Origin: Thamnidium elegans
Taxonomy: Eukaryota; Mucoromycota; Mucoromycetes; Mucorales; Mucoraceae
Assembly (NCBI GenBank): GCA_025201345.1
Contig: JAIXMG010000001.1
Location: 1,178,001 to 1,242,000 of the forward strand
Reading direction: 5' to 3'
Length of the DNA stretch: 64,000 bases
The position numbers and the translations under genes were made by a program. The notes beneath the pieces were generated by a model. It was not told where the DNA came from and did no database searches. It saw only the letters and a program-made list of their open reading frames with translations. Shown here one piece after another: positions 22,166 to 34,736 of the stretch (positions within the stretch are counted from its first letter, which is position 1; each line of letters starts with the position of its first letter).

Positions 22166-23818
22166 ATGAAGTCAACAAACATACAATCTCAAGTGGATAA
22201 ACCCCGCGCAGCATGTACAGAGTGTGACAGGTCTAGCGACTTCTGTCAGCACCATAAAAATTCCACCAGTTCGCGCAGCACCTCTAAAAATTCTAAAAGA
22301 GTTACTCGTTATCAACCATATCCTCCTTCAAGCCTTGATAACCAACCTAAGATACCTCTTCGTTCAAAGAAAAACGATCAAACAATAACAAACTTTAACA
22401 ATAATGAACTAAAGCAAGATAAAGAAGTAATAATTATTGACTCTAGTAGTGATGAAGAGGATTCACATGCAAGTTCACAAAAGGTATATGTAGCTCAGAC
22501 AGACAAACCAGAATCTTGTACCGCAGCACCTATCGCAGAACCTACTGCTACTGAACAAGAAGCCACAAAGAAATCACGCGTTATCCGTAAGGTTAAATCG
22601 CCCCATCGTCCTGTAAGAGCAGCTACAAAGAAGCCTCTTGCCATTGACCAAGGACGTATTGCTACAACGCGCGCAGGAAGAGTATCTGTAAAGCTAAACC
22701 CCAAACCTGTATCCTCATGTGCTTCGCTTGATATCACTCAAGGTCCTAATGCTGTTAGTTCGAAAAGAAAGGCATCTGATTCTCGAAGAGCCAAATCTGA
22801 GCCGTATGCCGCTGCCAAACCCCCAAGAAAGACGTTAGGTGTCGTTGGTCAAGAGTCCAACGTTTCTGTACAAGAAAAAGATTCGTCTGGCGTCACTGCT
22901 GAACCTCGTCCTAAAAGAAAGGCTTCCGTGTTGACCGAAACTCCCGACCTTAGTACCACCTCGGATCAAGCCGATGAACCTTTATGCAAGAGCAGAAGAA
23001 AATCTCTTGCTAAATTGCCAAGCAAGAAACGTGCTTCCCGTGTTACTACCAACAAGCGCACTTCAAGATCAATATCTTCTGGTGGTTTTATTATTGATCT
23101 CAATGCATTAGCTCCGGCCACCCCTGAACCAGAGGAGGAAGAACCTGTACCAGAGAAAGAAGAACCCGTGCCAGAGAAAGAAGAACCCGTGCCAGAGAAA
23201 GAAGAACCTGTGCCAGAGGAAGAAGGACGTGTACCCGAAATTGATTACCTTCAATTAATCAAAGATGATCTCAGTACTCTCCGTATTAAAAAGGATGAGT
23301 TAATTGTATCTAATAAAGTCCTGGGCGAAGGACAGGTAGGAATTGTATACAAAGGGATGTATGGTCAGACAAGAGTTGCATGTAAGGCTATATGTTTAGA
23401 AATAGACGAAGAATATTTCTATTTTCAGATGTATAAAGAACTTGTATTTTCACGCAAGTTGTCTGAATGCCACGGTGTTATCAGATATTTGGGTTGGACT
23501 TTCGACGATGACAATAGCAAATTCTATTTAATTCAGCCTCTTATCGATAATGGCGATGCCAGAAAGTATCTCTTTCAAAAAGGTAAGCCATTCAAAAAAA
23601 AATATATATTGTATAGAATCATAACTAATTTTTTTTTTAATAAAAAAAACCTGGTAGGCACTTTTAATCCAGAAGAAGTGTTAGCTGCAGGTGTTTGTTT
23701 GTTCTCTGCGTTGAAAGATGCTCATGCTGCTGATGTCGGTATCTTAGACTTAAAATTGGAGAATTTTTTGGTAACGTAGCAATATAAATACACATAATCA
23801 AGAACTCCACCACTTATC

Positions 23819-23850
<32 letters not shown>

Positions 23851-24338
23851 TAAATAGATCGACAGTTCCGGACTGGGATTTTTAACCGATTTGGGGTAAA
23901 TTATATGTATACATACATATAAAAATAGTGCGAATTCATAACTAAAATTTACATTATAGTTCATGTATAGAGTTTTACGGAGGTGATTCTGTTAACTTAC
24001 ACGACGAAGAAGTCCAATGGACCAGATCTGCGGCAGCCCCAGAAATGATCCGTAAGCGCAATTTCTCGAAGGCCTCGGACGTCTTCATGGGTACGTTGAT
24101 GCTTGCTGAGTCGATGACTTCTGAACTTAGCGACATAGAATTCAGGAATGAAGTTCTTCATAGAAAGGCCAATGGCGTTGTCTGTTTCTCTCCGGAAAGA
24201 ACCAATGCTCGCTACAGCTCTTACTTTGACTTGCTGTCTAAAGGCCTTCAAAACGAGGCTTCCCGTAGACCCACTGCCGAGGAAATGTTGTCTGGATTAG
24301 TTGCTCTCAAGGACGGTGGTTTAACAGTGAGAGCTTGA
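22166..24338 (+). CDS. Protein kinase-like protein with degenerate HRD motif
   Basis: Exons 22166-23582, 23658-23770, 23858-23895 and 23960-24338 give 648 residues. The first ~370 residues are disordered, basic and Ser/Lys-rich, with four copies of the 7-residue unit EEPVPEK (about 23136-23222). The kinase domain follows. It has a Gly loop LGEGQVGIVYKG near residue 385, an ATP-binding lysine in RVACKAICL, a catalytic loop GILDLKLENFLV where HRD is ILD (Asp, Lys and Asn kept), DLG in place of DFG, and AAPEMI as the APE motif. The key acidic and lysine residues survive, so activity is possible despite the lost His-Arg. The first intron is 75 nt with no in-frame stop, so retention would still be translated. 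A phase-compatible extra exon (donor at 24327, exon 24427-24603) would give an alternative C-terminus. Substrate unknown. Confidence 0.75.
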
Positions 24339-24426
24339 GCTTGTTTCTCTCCGGAAAAAAACTATATTATACACTTTTTTTTTTAACCTTATGTCATCCA
24401 CCGAATCAAATCATATCATTTTATAG

Positions 24427-26960
24427 CCATCGCTTCAACAGTATAAACGTTATATCTCTCTCACCGAAAATATAAACAACATCGTAAACCGTATGAAGCC
24501 CCCAACATTCTTACGCGTTCATGTTAGACACCCGGAAGAAGTACTTTACCGACTGATGTTTTTTCTCATAATTTATACAAGGATATACTCTTTGTTGGCG
24601 TAAAGAACCAAAATCAAAAATCTAATGAAGATAGCATTGTTACATATTCTCCTGATAGGACCATTCACTAAGTCTAATGTTATTATGGCCGGTGCTACTG
24701 CTTATAAATAATTCAAGGCACCTGGAAAAATTGTTTCTATTGTCCAAGGCACTACCTCTCCTCACCGAATCAATGGATTAAACACACATTGTGATACTTC
24801 TTATCGTACTCTCTTTGTTTTGATTACATATGGTATTGCGGTTCTTATTAAACCAAGGCCTATCGATATACTTTACAGATTATTGAATTCTACCAACAGA
24901 TACGCAGCTATTCATCTTCTTGATTACTGGAGTTGCATTAACGGTGTTCCCTTTATTTTGGGACGTATTTGTTCTCCTTCCTCTATTGCTAATGCCGGAG
25001 TAAATTATGTGTAACCTGTCACTGATGTAATGACTAATAGAATCAAGGTACTTTTGAAAAGCAAGGTTCAAACGACTTCTGATTTATGATTGTCTGTCTT
25101 TATTCGTTTATTGTGTCATTAATTCTATTTGGACTAAAAGACTGGTAATGCTTCCTCTAATGATACCAATGTTACTACACAAGTATACCTTTTTCGGCTG
25201 AATTACAGAATACTAGACATATTTCAAAAAAAAATTAAATAACTTGATGAGGGGTAAGTGGGAAGACAAACAAAAGGAAAAAAAAATGAATATTAATTAA
25301 TTTATTTACATGTGTAGAAACCCCAACTGCTTTTTATGATCAGTTTAAAAGGAAGAAGATAAATCTTTAAAGAATATAAATGAATTAACTAGTTGGGTAT
25401 ATGGCAGATGGGCTCTCATTTACTGAGTATATGATCAAGACAGGAATTTCAAATATTCTCAAGGGTATAAAGCCTGCATCACAAAACCGATTGAATAATA
25501 TTACACGAAAAGATTTTCTAACAACAACTAATGGTCTGAGGCTTTCTAATGACTTATTATATGCATCGGTTGACTGCACATTCAGTAAATACAACAATAC
25601 AAGCTATGCCACTGATATTCTTACTCAATGCTGTGAATTATTCTGCGATCTCTTATGCAAGGCTACTAAACAGATATATGCTATCTGTTTAGCTACTAAT
25701 ACCGCTCTAGCGGGAACTATTTTAACATAATTCTCAAGTCTTGAAAAATATTGTACTTCGTATCCCTGCTGATAAGCCTACAAAATTGTTGACGACTTTG
25801 CTTACCACGGCTGTCCTGCATATGGCGTTGGGATTGATTTATCTTGTACTGACGCTCAAGACCCTTACCACATTATAAATGGCTTTATGGAACTTTACTG
25901 CCCTGCTAATGATGTTAGAACTAAAACATTTATGAGCAAGAAACCATTATATGATATCATATTCAATTTACTTTATAAGGTCGTAGCTCCTAGTTTAGAA
26001 AAACCTGATTCTAGAAGAGAAGTCTTCCGTAGTATATTACCTGGTTGTAAGAATCAAGCTTTTGCTTACTATATAATATAAAGCTACAGAGAAAAGCCTT
26101 GGATTAATCAAGGTGCAAAGGAAAAAAAACGCAGTACTAATTATGTATAAACAAGGATCACCGCCTTATCTTCATGAATTATTGAGTCGCACCCCATTTG
26201 ATTACGAAACAGTTAATTCGCGTACTACTTATTATAGAACCAATGAAAGATACGACGAAGCAGCAATTACATATTTCAACTTAGCCGAGCAAGGTAGGTA
26301 TAATAACTTTCTATAAAAAATCTCTTTAACTAATTTTATATATATATATATATATAAATGCAGAATTAATCCTTCCAAACGTACCATTTCGGTATTCAAG
26401 TAAACATTTGATAATTAATGGGGTATTTTTTTTTTTTTTCCTGTTATCATACACGTTTTTTGAAAAATAAAAGCGAAGTTTAGAAACAAAATATTGCCAG
26501 CTACGTTGTAAAGTGTAGTGTTATTAATGCTTGGATGGGGTTTCAGTCTAAGTTTAATACCCAAAAACGTTTTTGAAAGTTTAAACATTTTGATTTCGTA
26601 TTAGATATCTCATAAGAATACACAACAGATAAGTGATTCCTTTTGTTATCCGTATATTTGTGGTATGAGTCTGGAATGACTAAAAGATATTGATGATAGC
26701 AAAAGGACTAAAATTATTGGAATTTGCAGTGATATTTCCTCGACTTCTGTAAACACTGTAACGGTCTCTGCAAATCCTGGAAGATACATCAAAAATATGG
26801 GAAATCTATGAAAAATAATATGATAACACTCTTTCTCGTACGAGACCGGTATTATTCTCTTTGACGCCTTCTCCTTTGATGAAGTGGAGGTATATTACTA
26901 TTAATTCCAACCGCTTGACAGGATTTACCAAACAAAAACTGCCTAAAAACTATTCAGATA
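24427..26960 (+). pseudogene. 2.5-kb degraded coding relic, family not recognised
   Basis: A string of plus-strand coding-like segments in shifting frames: 24427-24603, 24820-25017, 25401-25730, 25887-26081, 26113-26316 and about 26690-26960. Between them the neighbouring frame often continues smoothly (for example FVGVKNQNQKSNEDSIVTYS near 24590), which is typical of a gene broken by small indels and stops. Composition is more balanced than the surrounding AT-rich DNA. I see no transposase, reverse transcriptase, RuvC, helicase or zinc-finger signature. Candidates are a decayed lineage-specific gene, a structural protein of an integrated virus of the fungus, or an unknown transposon protein. 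None is proven. Confidence 0.4.
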
Positions 26961-27482
26961 CTTTAATTTTTAAAAAAAAAAATAGAGTTCAAGAGGTAAT
27001 TAAATAAAATTATATAGTAAATATTGTAATTTTTTAAAGATAAAAACTAATGCAATATATCTGAGATAAAGAAATATGCTTTTTTCAAATGTGATTAGAA
27101 CTGATGGCCATACTGTTGACGTTATTTTACATAAAAAAATAACGGTACGTATTCCTACCCACGGAAGTGACTACAGTAAGTAAAAAAGTAAATCTCCTGT
27201 GGCTGTGAACCATATTAACCATGTTACGTAAATGATCGTTTATGCCGTAAGTAGTAGCTATGTCAAATATTTGTAAAAGTACGTAGTACGTGCTTATTAT
27301 TAGCGACCAAAAAGGAAGTTTATACATCGAATAAGAAAATCGATAAATTACTAAAACCGTGCACGTATTGTGTGACATTAATTTAAAATGTAAAATTGAT
27401 AATTCGGTAAATCCTTCTTTATGGGCAATTCGCACAACCTTTGGGGGGGGGACCTAGTTTTATTTTATCCGGATTTTCACTG

Positions 27483-27523
<41 letters not shown>

Positions 27524-28607
27524 GTGGAGTTCGGTAAATCGCTTAGCTTAAACTATGCCGAGTCAAAAATAATTTGTCTAGTTTTCTACTCAAAAAGTAT
27601 CCCGGGTACTCTGTGAAACAGTTTATATATATTTTGATTCTCAAACCTATATTTACAGCTTGAGAGATTTTATATGTCGGAAGAGACACCGTTTAAATAT
27701 TTATGCCTTCTTTTTTTTTTTTAAGCATTTACATGTCACTGTCATAAATGTATATAAATCAGATATTTTCTTCATCTTTTCCGTCAACACAGGGTTCTTT
27801 ACTTTACTAGTACCAATACTCCAAAAAAGAGATAATGTCATTACTTTAATATTCTAGAACTTTCAAATACTGAAAAAGCAAACTTGGTCAAAATTGAAAG
27901 AATTGTATATTTTGCTGTAAGTTTAGAGCTAACATTTGATATTTGAAAATCACATTGTTTCACTATTTTGTTATTGTGACCTAATGGCGTAAAAAAGACA
28001 CATCTGCATAGCAAGAAGCTTAGGTACTGCTATGATCAATTAAAGGGTTCTCTTTTTTTCTCAGGTTATTTGTTGTTGTTTTTCGCCACATTAATGCATA
28101 ATAAAAGCTGTTGCTATTCTAATGAATATTTAGTACACAATAGATGATCAAGAGCATCATGTCATGCCAAATCGTGAAATTAAAAAACAAAACAAGCCTT
28201 GTGTTTTTATTATTACAGCTTACTAAGATGTTTCAATGACAACTAAATACATTTTGGTTTCGGGATTACACCCAAAATAAATAACTTTGAAAGAGTACTG
28301 AAATAACAATACATCAACTTTGAATGCTTTGTATTGTGTGTAAACCGATATTCACAATCTAATGGCTCATTATAGGCCCCGTACGTAGTTTCACAGATAT
28401 CCATTGAGGTTATTGAGGTATTAGAGGTTAAATTACGTAGTTATAATCGAGTTTTCTGTAAGAGGAAACTTTTGTAAGTTTTTTTTATCGGTCATAACTA
28501 TTCAAATATACGCAAACTCAAATAATTTACTTGACCAAGATATGGTAAATTATTTGCTACCAAGACAGTCAAAAGTATAATAAAGTATTTCTACATTTAC
28601 TCGATGT

Positions 28608-28638
<31 letters not shown>

Positions 28639-29928
28639 GGCATGTTTTCAATCTATTGTGCGCATAAAGTGATTGTTGGGGGTGCTGATTTTGTTAGATA
28701 ATGTATATCTTGATTATTGTTGCTTGACAACGAGAGGAGTTCCAAATATTTTGGTTTATTTACAAATACCAAATTATCACATGCACTAAAAATAAAAATC
28801 GTGCTTATTCATGTCATTACGCCAATTTCTCATCATTTACACTTTTTAATTTTAAAAGTAGCTACTTTTAACAAAAATAGGCTTCCAGAAAAAAAAAAAA
28901 AAAAACGGAGAAACTAGTTCCGAATAGTTTTGTTTATATTAAACATGAAATAGATAGTTCTCTTTTTACGAAAAAGAGTCTGTTCTTGATAACTCTAAAC
29001 AAAAATGGGATAAACTTTGTGGGATTGCTCAGTATGATGTATAATGAACGCAACTAAAAAAAAAGAGAGAGTATATATAGGCTTTGCAGTTGTGATCAAA
29101 CCCAGATGATAATTCACGATAGTGAAATTCGGAAGATGCAGGAGTAAAGAGAGGTTGGTAGTGTCACATCTACGTACATACAGTTCATATTATATTTTAT
29201 ATACACATATATATATATATATAAACTTGATTCGTTAGCTTATCATCATGGATCCAATACATTATCCTCTCCTCCTTACTTGACTCCTAAAATAATGTAA
29301 TGTCAAAATGTGAGTGTGTATAGTTTTAATTATAAAAAAAAAAAAAAAGAGGGTGGATTATTAATTGTTACGTACGCGTCAATTTTTTTTGTGAATTAGT
29401 AACCAACGCGTATTTTTTCCAAAAAAAAAAAAAAGTTGATTGAGCCATTCTGCAAGGGGACAATAAATGCGGTGCAATTATGGTTCAATTTTTTTTTTAC
29501 AGTTAAAAAAAAGGGTTATTGTATCTTCATTCTCGAGTACCACAAAAAAATTCTTGGACTACATTACACACTTCTTACCATTTAAATGATTCGGTTTCAA
29601 ATAAAGACTTTATCCTAATTTATGCGTCATTTTCCTTGATAAAAAAGATTAATTGACTCATGTACTACATCACTTTTTTCTTTTTCCAGATAGATTGCTT
29701 AGCAGCAAGTAGAAATGCATGTGTAACACTAATGAGGAAAATTTTTTTGGGTATTTTTATTATTATTATTATTAAATTGCATAGACAAAAATGGTTCTTA
29801 GTTAAAGAAAGAGTTGGGAGAAAGAAAGAGAGAGAGAGAAAATATGATTTGAAAATGATTGATGGAAATGTACAAAAAGTATAATTAAGGGTATATATGT
29901 AAGGAAAGGATAATATCGTCAAGATATT
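26961..29928. other. Gene-free region with long homopolymers
   Basis: About 3 kb without a supportable gene. It holds a 40-nt poly-A tract (27483-27522), a poly-T tract near 28612-28638 and several T9-A17 runs. Open frames are short and of simple composition. The right end is the 3' region of the minus-strand gene that ends at 29929. Confidence 0.5.
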
Positions 29929-30447
29929 TTAAATCATAGAGCCATCGATTTCATAAGTACCAACAATTTTTCTATTACCATCTCTTACTCGAACCATCCA
30001 ATTTCCATTTGGTAATTTGATATAAAAATTAGAATATCCTTTTCCGGAATAATCCATTAAAGGGGTACTATTTGTTGTTGGTGTAGTAAGAGCAGTTTCT
30101 AAATCGTTTGATGAAGGTTTGTTATAGTAGAAAGAAGCATTTGAACTAGTAGGTGTTAAGGGACAATCTTCACCATCTGTGCTATTACTGGCAGATGTAT
30201 CCATTCTTTCAAGATTTCCTTCTACAGTCATTGGAATCATTACTTTTAATTGTGCTTTCTTGGGGCGGAATATGCTAAGTTTACGACCCATTAAACTAGG
30301 CCGCTTTTGTAATAAAGTTGAAAATGAAAGTCTGCGTTTTGGTTCCTGTGAAGGTAACATCAAGTTGTGATAAGTAAATTGAAGATTTTCAGGGTCATGA
30401 TGATAAAAGTCATTGTATTGTTGTGAATAAACTATTGTGTCTGTCAT
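29929..30447 (-). CDS. Small conserved-looking protein of unknown function
   Basis: A single-exon frame of 172 residues beginning MTDTIVYSQQYNDFYHHD. The frame is open further upstream but encodes only Lys/Phe runs from poly-A/T, so the ATG at 30447 is preferred. The middle is basic and Ser-rich (KRRLSFSTLLQKRPSLMGRK), followed by a Ser/Thr/Asn-rich linker. The C-terminal ~35 residues look folded (FYIKLPNGNWMVRVRDG, then a Gly-Thr-Tyr-Glu segment). The compact W/R/G-rich end suggests a small beta-rich module. The RRLSF and KRPSL sites resemble basophilic kinase targets. No family is recognised. Confidence 0.65.
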   Translation of the reverse strand: MTDTIVYSQQYNDFYHHDPENLQFTYHNLMLPSQEPKRRLSFSTLLQKRPSLMGRKLSIFRPKKAQLKVMIPMTVEGNLERMDTSASNSTDGEDCPLTPTSSNASFYYNKPSSNDLETALTTPTTNSTPLMDYSGKGYSNFYIKLPNGNWMVRVRDGNRKIVGTYEIDGSMI

Positions 30448-30774
30448 TTTTATTTTTGTGTGTGTAATAAGAAGAAGAAAAAAGAAAAAGAAAAAAAAAA
30501 AGATTCTTGATGGCTTTTTATATTTTTTTTTTTTTTTTTTTTTTTGTGTACGTTTCAAAGATAGATAGATTGGGGGGAGAGAAGGCTTTTTTTTTTTTTC
30601 CGCAGTACTGCGCGCAATTTTTTTTTTTTTACTTTTTTCCCTTGTGCTCGATCGTTTCATCATAATGATCCGTAATTAGTGGCGCTAAGCCCTAAGCAAT
30701 AATTTTCTTAGATCAACTTTTTCTTCTCTCCACTTCTAGTTACAACCTTATTTCATAAGTATTTCGCAGATCTC

Positions 30775-30818
<44 letters not shown>

Positions 30819-31814
30819 ACGAAAGGAATGTTTCATTAAAATGATAAGAAACGCGCGTTTATTTTAACTATTATTGTTCCCTTTTTTCCTTATTAAGGTA
30901 CGGTCCGAGCGGCCGAATGAAGAAAAGTTATTCGCCAAGTAAACAATCCATCCTGATATACAAATACCAAGTCTTTTTTTTTTTTTTTTTTTTTTTTTTT
31001 CATTGTATGCGTAGATGAAATAGATAAAGAAGTGGGGGAGGTCGAATAAAAAGAGACAAAGATAACATGCACTGTTTAATTACTATTTTCAATCTGTATT
31101 AATAAAGTATTAATCTCTTTATCTAAAGAGAAAAAAAAATGACAGCCGTATTATCGTCCAAAATAATTGTTGGCATAACTACAAAAACAAACAAAAATGT
31201 CTTCTTTGTAAAAGAAGACTGGCATTTCGATTTTTTGATATCTTTTTTTATTTGTATTGTGTCATGTAGTACTACAGATTTTGTTACCAATCAAATCAAA
31301 CAAAGTGATGGCGCCCCTAATTGTGGAGATTTTTATTTTTATTTTTATTAGAAGCACTTTTTGTAAGAATAATCTTTCATGTTGTAAACAAGTTTACAAC
31401 CCCCAAAAGTACACAGATATATATATATATATATATAAACCTTATTTAAAGTTTTTTTTTTTCGTGTGTGTGTGTGTGTGTTTTTTGAATCACAATTCCC
31501 TTCAAACTAAAGCGCATGTGTTTGTATATTTTTTTACGGTAGGCCATCAAGTCGCGATAAAACTGGTTTTTTTTTTTTATAAGCAGCCAAGACCAATAAA
31601 ATTCTTAATATGAATTCCGTTTTCTCTATATTACACAAAGAAATATTTTAGCGCCTAATAAAAAAAACAATAGGAAGGGCTGTTTGTATGACAGGTCAGA
31701 ATAAAAAAAAGGGTGATTCAAAAAGTAAAAAAAGCAGGTTTGTATCACTTTTTTCCCGCACTTGTAATTGATTAAGGATTAATTTATCAGTGCTCAATTA
31801 TTCAATTAGTAATA

Positions 31815-31854
<40 letters not shown>

Positions 31855-32551
31855 GAGTTAACAAATTCAAACTACAACTCCCTTTTAGTTATCGCAATTG
31901 CAATGGTTGATTATTTTTTAGCTGTAGTTTAATCGATCCTCCCCCTTATCAAAGCAAATCCCTCCCCCTTTATTTTTTTTAAAGCAGTTCTCTTACAAAA
32001 AAAAAAAGAAGGTATTGACCATGTTCCTGGTGTAGTAACTTTGCTGAGAGAATGTCCAAGTATTTTAATGATTAGGTAACTAGGAGGATACTTTTTGTTT
32101 AGTATGATTTGGGTGGCTACATGAAAAGTCTCCCTTAAAGGATCTACAAATGTTATTATCTTTCCATCTCTCCATCTCTTTTTTAAGAGTGTATGTCCGG
32201 GTTCCAGATTATTATGGAGGCACATGACCTTTTTTTGGGTTAAGCCCAAACGTTTATACATTTGTTACTGGGTACCAAGGTAACAACAACAAAAGCCAAA
32301 CCCTAAGCCCAAACATTTCCATTATTCCCGCTTTTAGTTGAAATTAAAAAAGAAAACCCGCCAATATTAAATTATTATTGTTATGCATTCCCACCAACAA
32401 AATATAAATGAGATTTTTTTGAATTTTTCCCCCTTTTTTTTTTTTTTTTTTATTAGTTATAATACAATGGTAAAAAAAAAGGGAAAGAGAAAGGGAATTT
32501 TTTTTTGTTGTTGTTGCTGGAGTGAAAAAGGGAATTAATAAAAGTAGATAT
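30448..32551. other. Gene-free region with long poly-T tracts
   Basis: Holds poly-T runs at 30776-30817 (42 nt), 30974-31000 and 31819-31850 (32 nt), a TA microsatellite (31418-31437) and a GT microsatellite (31463-31480). A minus-strand open frame of 110 codons (31929-32261) has ordinary composition but no recognisable domain; I do not call it a gene. Confidence 0.45.
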
Positions 32552-34397
32552 TTACATTGCGATTCGAACAGATTTTTTCTTTTTTTCTGTTACAGGAGAG
32601 TATGTACTATCGCAGGAGCATTCTGGTAAATCATGTTTAGCAGAAGTAGTGGGAGATGGCGGATGAGAAGAAAGTGGTGAATTTGTGGTATCATTGTCAT
32701 AATTAAATTGACAAATACATGGGTCACGTTCTTTGTTGGTTAAAAAGTCTTCTATACTATCATGTAGCGATGATGCTTCTTCTTCTTCTTCATTTAGGTC
32801 ATGGCCAAATGTAAACCCAATATCTTCATCATGTGGAATAGGTGAATCCATAAATTCAAAACTAATATCATCATCATCTTCTTCTTCTTCGTCTATATAA
32901 TCTTCATTATCCGTCACATCATCATCATCGTCTTCTTCTTCTTCTTCTTCTTCAGTGGTACATTCAAGGTATTCAATAAAATCTTTACAAATAATATGAA
33001 CATGCTTTGACATGTCATCATTATGCATAGGATTTGTATACCATGCAACAATAGCTTCTTCTTCTAATATTTCATACTTGTAAAGACAAATAAGTAATCG
33101 ATTAAAGTGATCTAACAAATCATTAGAGGGTAATTGTTTCACTTGATCTTCAATATAATTTAATAAATTGACTTGACACTCATAATCTATAGTGTAACAC
33201 TGCAAGATGGATTTCCAAAAGTCATCAATGCCAGGTTGAATTAAATTGGTGAATAATTTGTGCGCAGAGATTAACTTGTTTTCAGACTTTATCCAAATTG
33301 AATTAAGCCAATAGACAAAGGCATCAGCTAATACGGACATAATGGTATCATTAGATGGTTCATGCTTTAAGATCAGATCATCGAAATCAAGACGTACACG
33401 TGCACAGGATAATTTGGCTATAATGGCTTGTCGAATATAAGAAGAAGCAGCTTTTTCAAATGATTCTATTTCTGGATCCATTTTTTCATCTTCCTCTTCT
33501 TCCTCACATTCTTCTTGGTATTCTTCTCCTTCATCTCGTAATCGACGTTTAAAGTATGCGTCACCAGTTTCTTGATTCGTCTTTAATTCATCCATCTTGA
33601 TATTCACTTCAGGTAAAGCAGATTCTTGTGCAATAGGTTGACAAGATATGACATCATTATCTTGTTCAAAGTCAAAGCAACCAAACGAGTTAGTTTCATT
33701 TCTTTTTAAATAATTAGGATTATTATTGCTTAAAGAGTGTAATTTCAATCTTTCCACTTGTTCTTTTAAATATTCCACTTCATCTCTCTTTGACACTATT
33801 TCTTGTTCTAGATTTTTATATAAAATATCGTATTCTTGAAACGTACGTTGATGTATGATATCGGCATTTTGACGAGATAAAGTACTATCACGCAAATCAT
33901 TTTTTAAGATAGATACGCTTGAACGTAAAAATGCATTTTCACCACGCAATCGACGTATTTCTCGTCTCAACATGTGATATGACGGTTTCTTTTTTGAATG
34001 ATGATGTTTGGGTTCAGGAGAATCAGAACGAGAAGAACATGTGGATTCCACGGTTGAACAACTCGAATTGTCTTCTGGTTTCATTTTTCTTTTATAACTG
34101 TCCCAGGGAGATTCGTTTCTTTGGTAAGCGTTAAATGCAAGTAGTTTTTGGTCAGGGTTGGTACCAGTATCTAATTTATTGTTTTTTTTTTAAATAAAAA
34201 GTAAAAATATATAATATCATCATAATGAACTTACAAGGCATACAATTTCCTGCAGATATTCTATAAACAGCAGCAGCAATACAAACAGGTACTTTTCTAA
34301 GTGGTGCTAAGCTTTTGTGGTTTAAATAATATTCCATTTCAGTAGAGTCAAGTATATCAATTAGATTGCGTTGTGAATATGCGTAATCTTCTTTCAT
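32552..34397 (-). CDS. Coiled-coil protein with W2/eIF5C-like C-terminal region
   Basis: Two exons (34235-34397, 32552-34170) give 593 residues from MKEDYAYSQRNLIDILDSTE. The intron joins PCMP to Y-TGTNPDQKLLAFNAY in phase. A Ser-rich, basic segment precedes a long coiled coil (about residues 118-205, including RREIRRLRGENAFLRSSVSI and LEQEIVSKRDEVEYLKEQVE). Residues ~290-440 are helical and contain ILEEEAIVAWYTNP, very like the acidic/aromatic boxes of W2 (eIF5C) domains in eIF2B-epsilon, eIF5 and BZW proteins. Long Glu/Asp runs follow (~445-530), and the end is basic (EKKKKSVRIAM). W2 domains bind eIF2-beta or eIF3. A role in translation or scaffolding is possible but unproven, and this coiled-coil plus W2 order is unusual. 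An in-frame upstream ATG at 34445 is less likely. Confidence 0.75.
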
Positions 34398-34577
34398 TAT
34401 GTAGAGAGAGGGGATGTTATTAATAAATAATAGTAAAACAGGCAATAAATTGTTGATTAATAATAATAGGTTGACTGGTAAAAAACATAATTTTTGTCAA
34501 AAAAAGAAAAAAGAAAAAAGGAAAAAGGGTTTATAAAAAAAGAGTGGGGGTTATTATTTAAAAGAAAAAGAAAAAAG

Positions 34578-34617
<40 letters not shown>

Positions 34618-34736
34618 ACAATTACCATTCGGGATTTAATAGTTGTTTCAGCGACGTCATCCCACCAAAAAAAAAAATGAGTCATTGTACTTAGTAAACA
34701 TTTTATTTATAAAGTCCTCTTAGTCAAATAATAACA
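34398..34736. promoter_or_regulatory. Divergent promoter region
   Basis: A 339-bp gap between two divergently transcribed genes (starts at 34397 minus and 34737 plus). It contains an uninterrupted poly-A tract of about 35 nt (near 34579-34614), the usual nucleosome-excluding feature of fungal shared promoters. Confidence 0.55.

Noticed and set aside
26338..26357. TA dinucleotide run as a regulatory element
   Set aside because: Simple repeats like this are everywhere in the window and show no special position.
29660..29922. Overlapping Lys-rich and Phe-rich frames on both strands
   Set aside because: Low-complexity readings of AG/CT-rich simple sequence with no gene-like structure.
31929..32261. 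Minus-strand open frame of 110 codons
   Set aside because: Ordinary composition but no domain, no partner exons and a flank of poly-T; could be chance in this AT-rich DNA.
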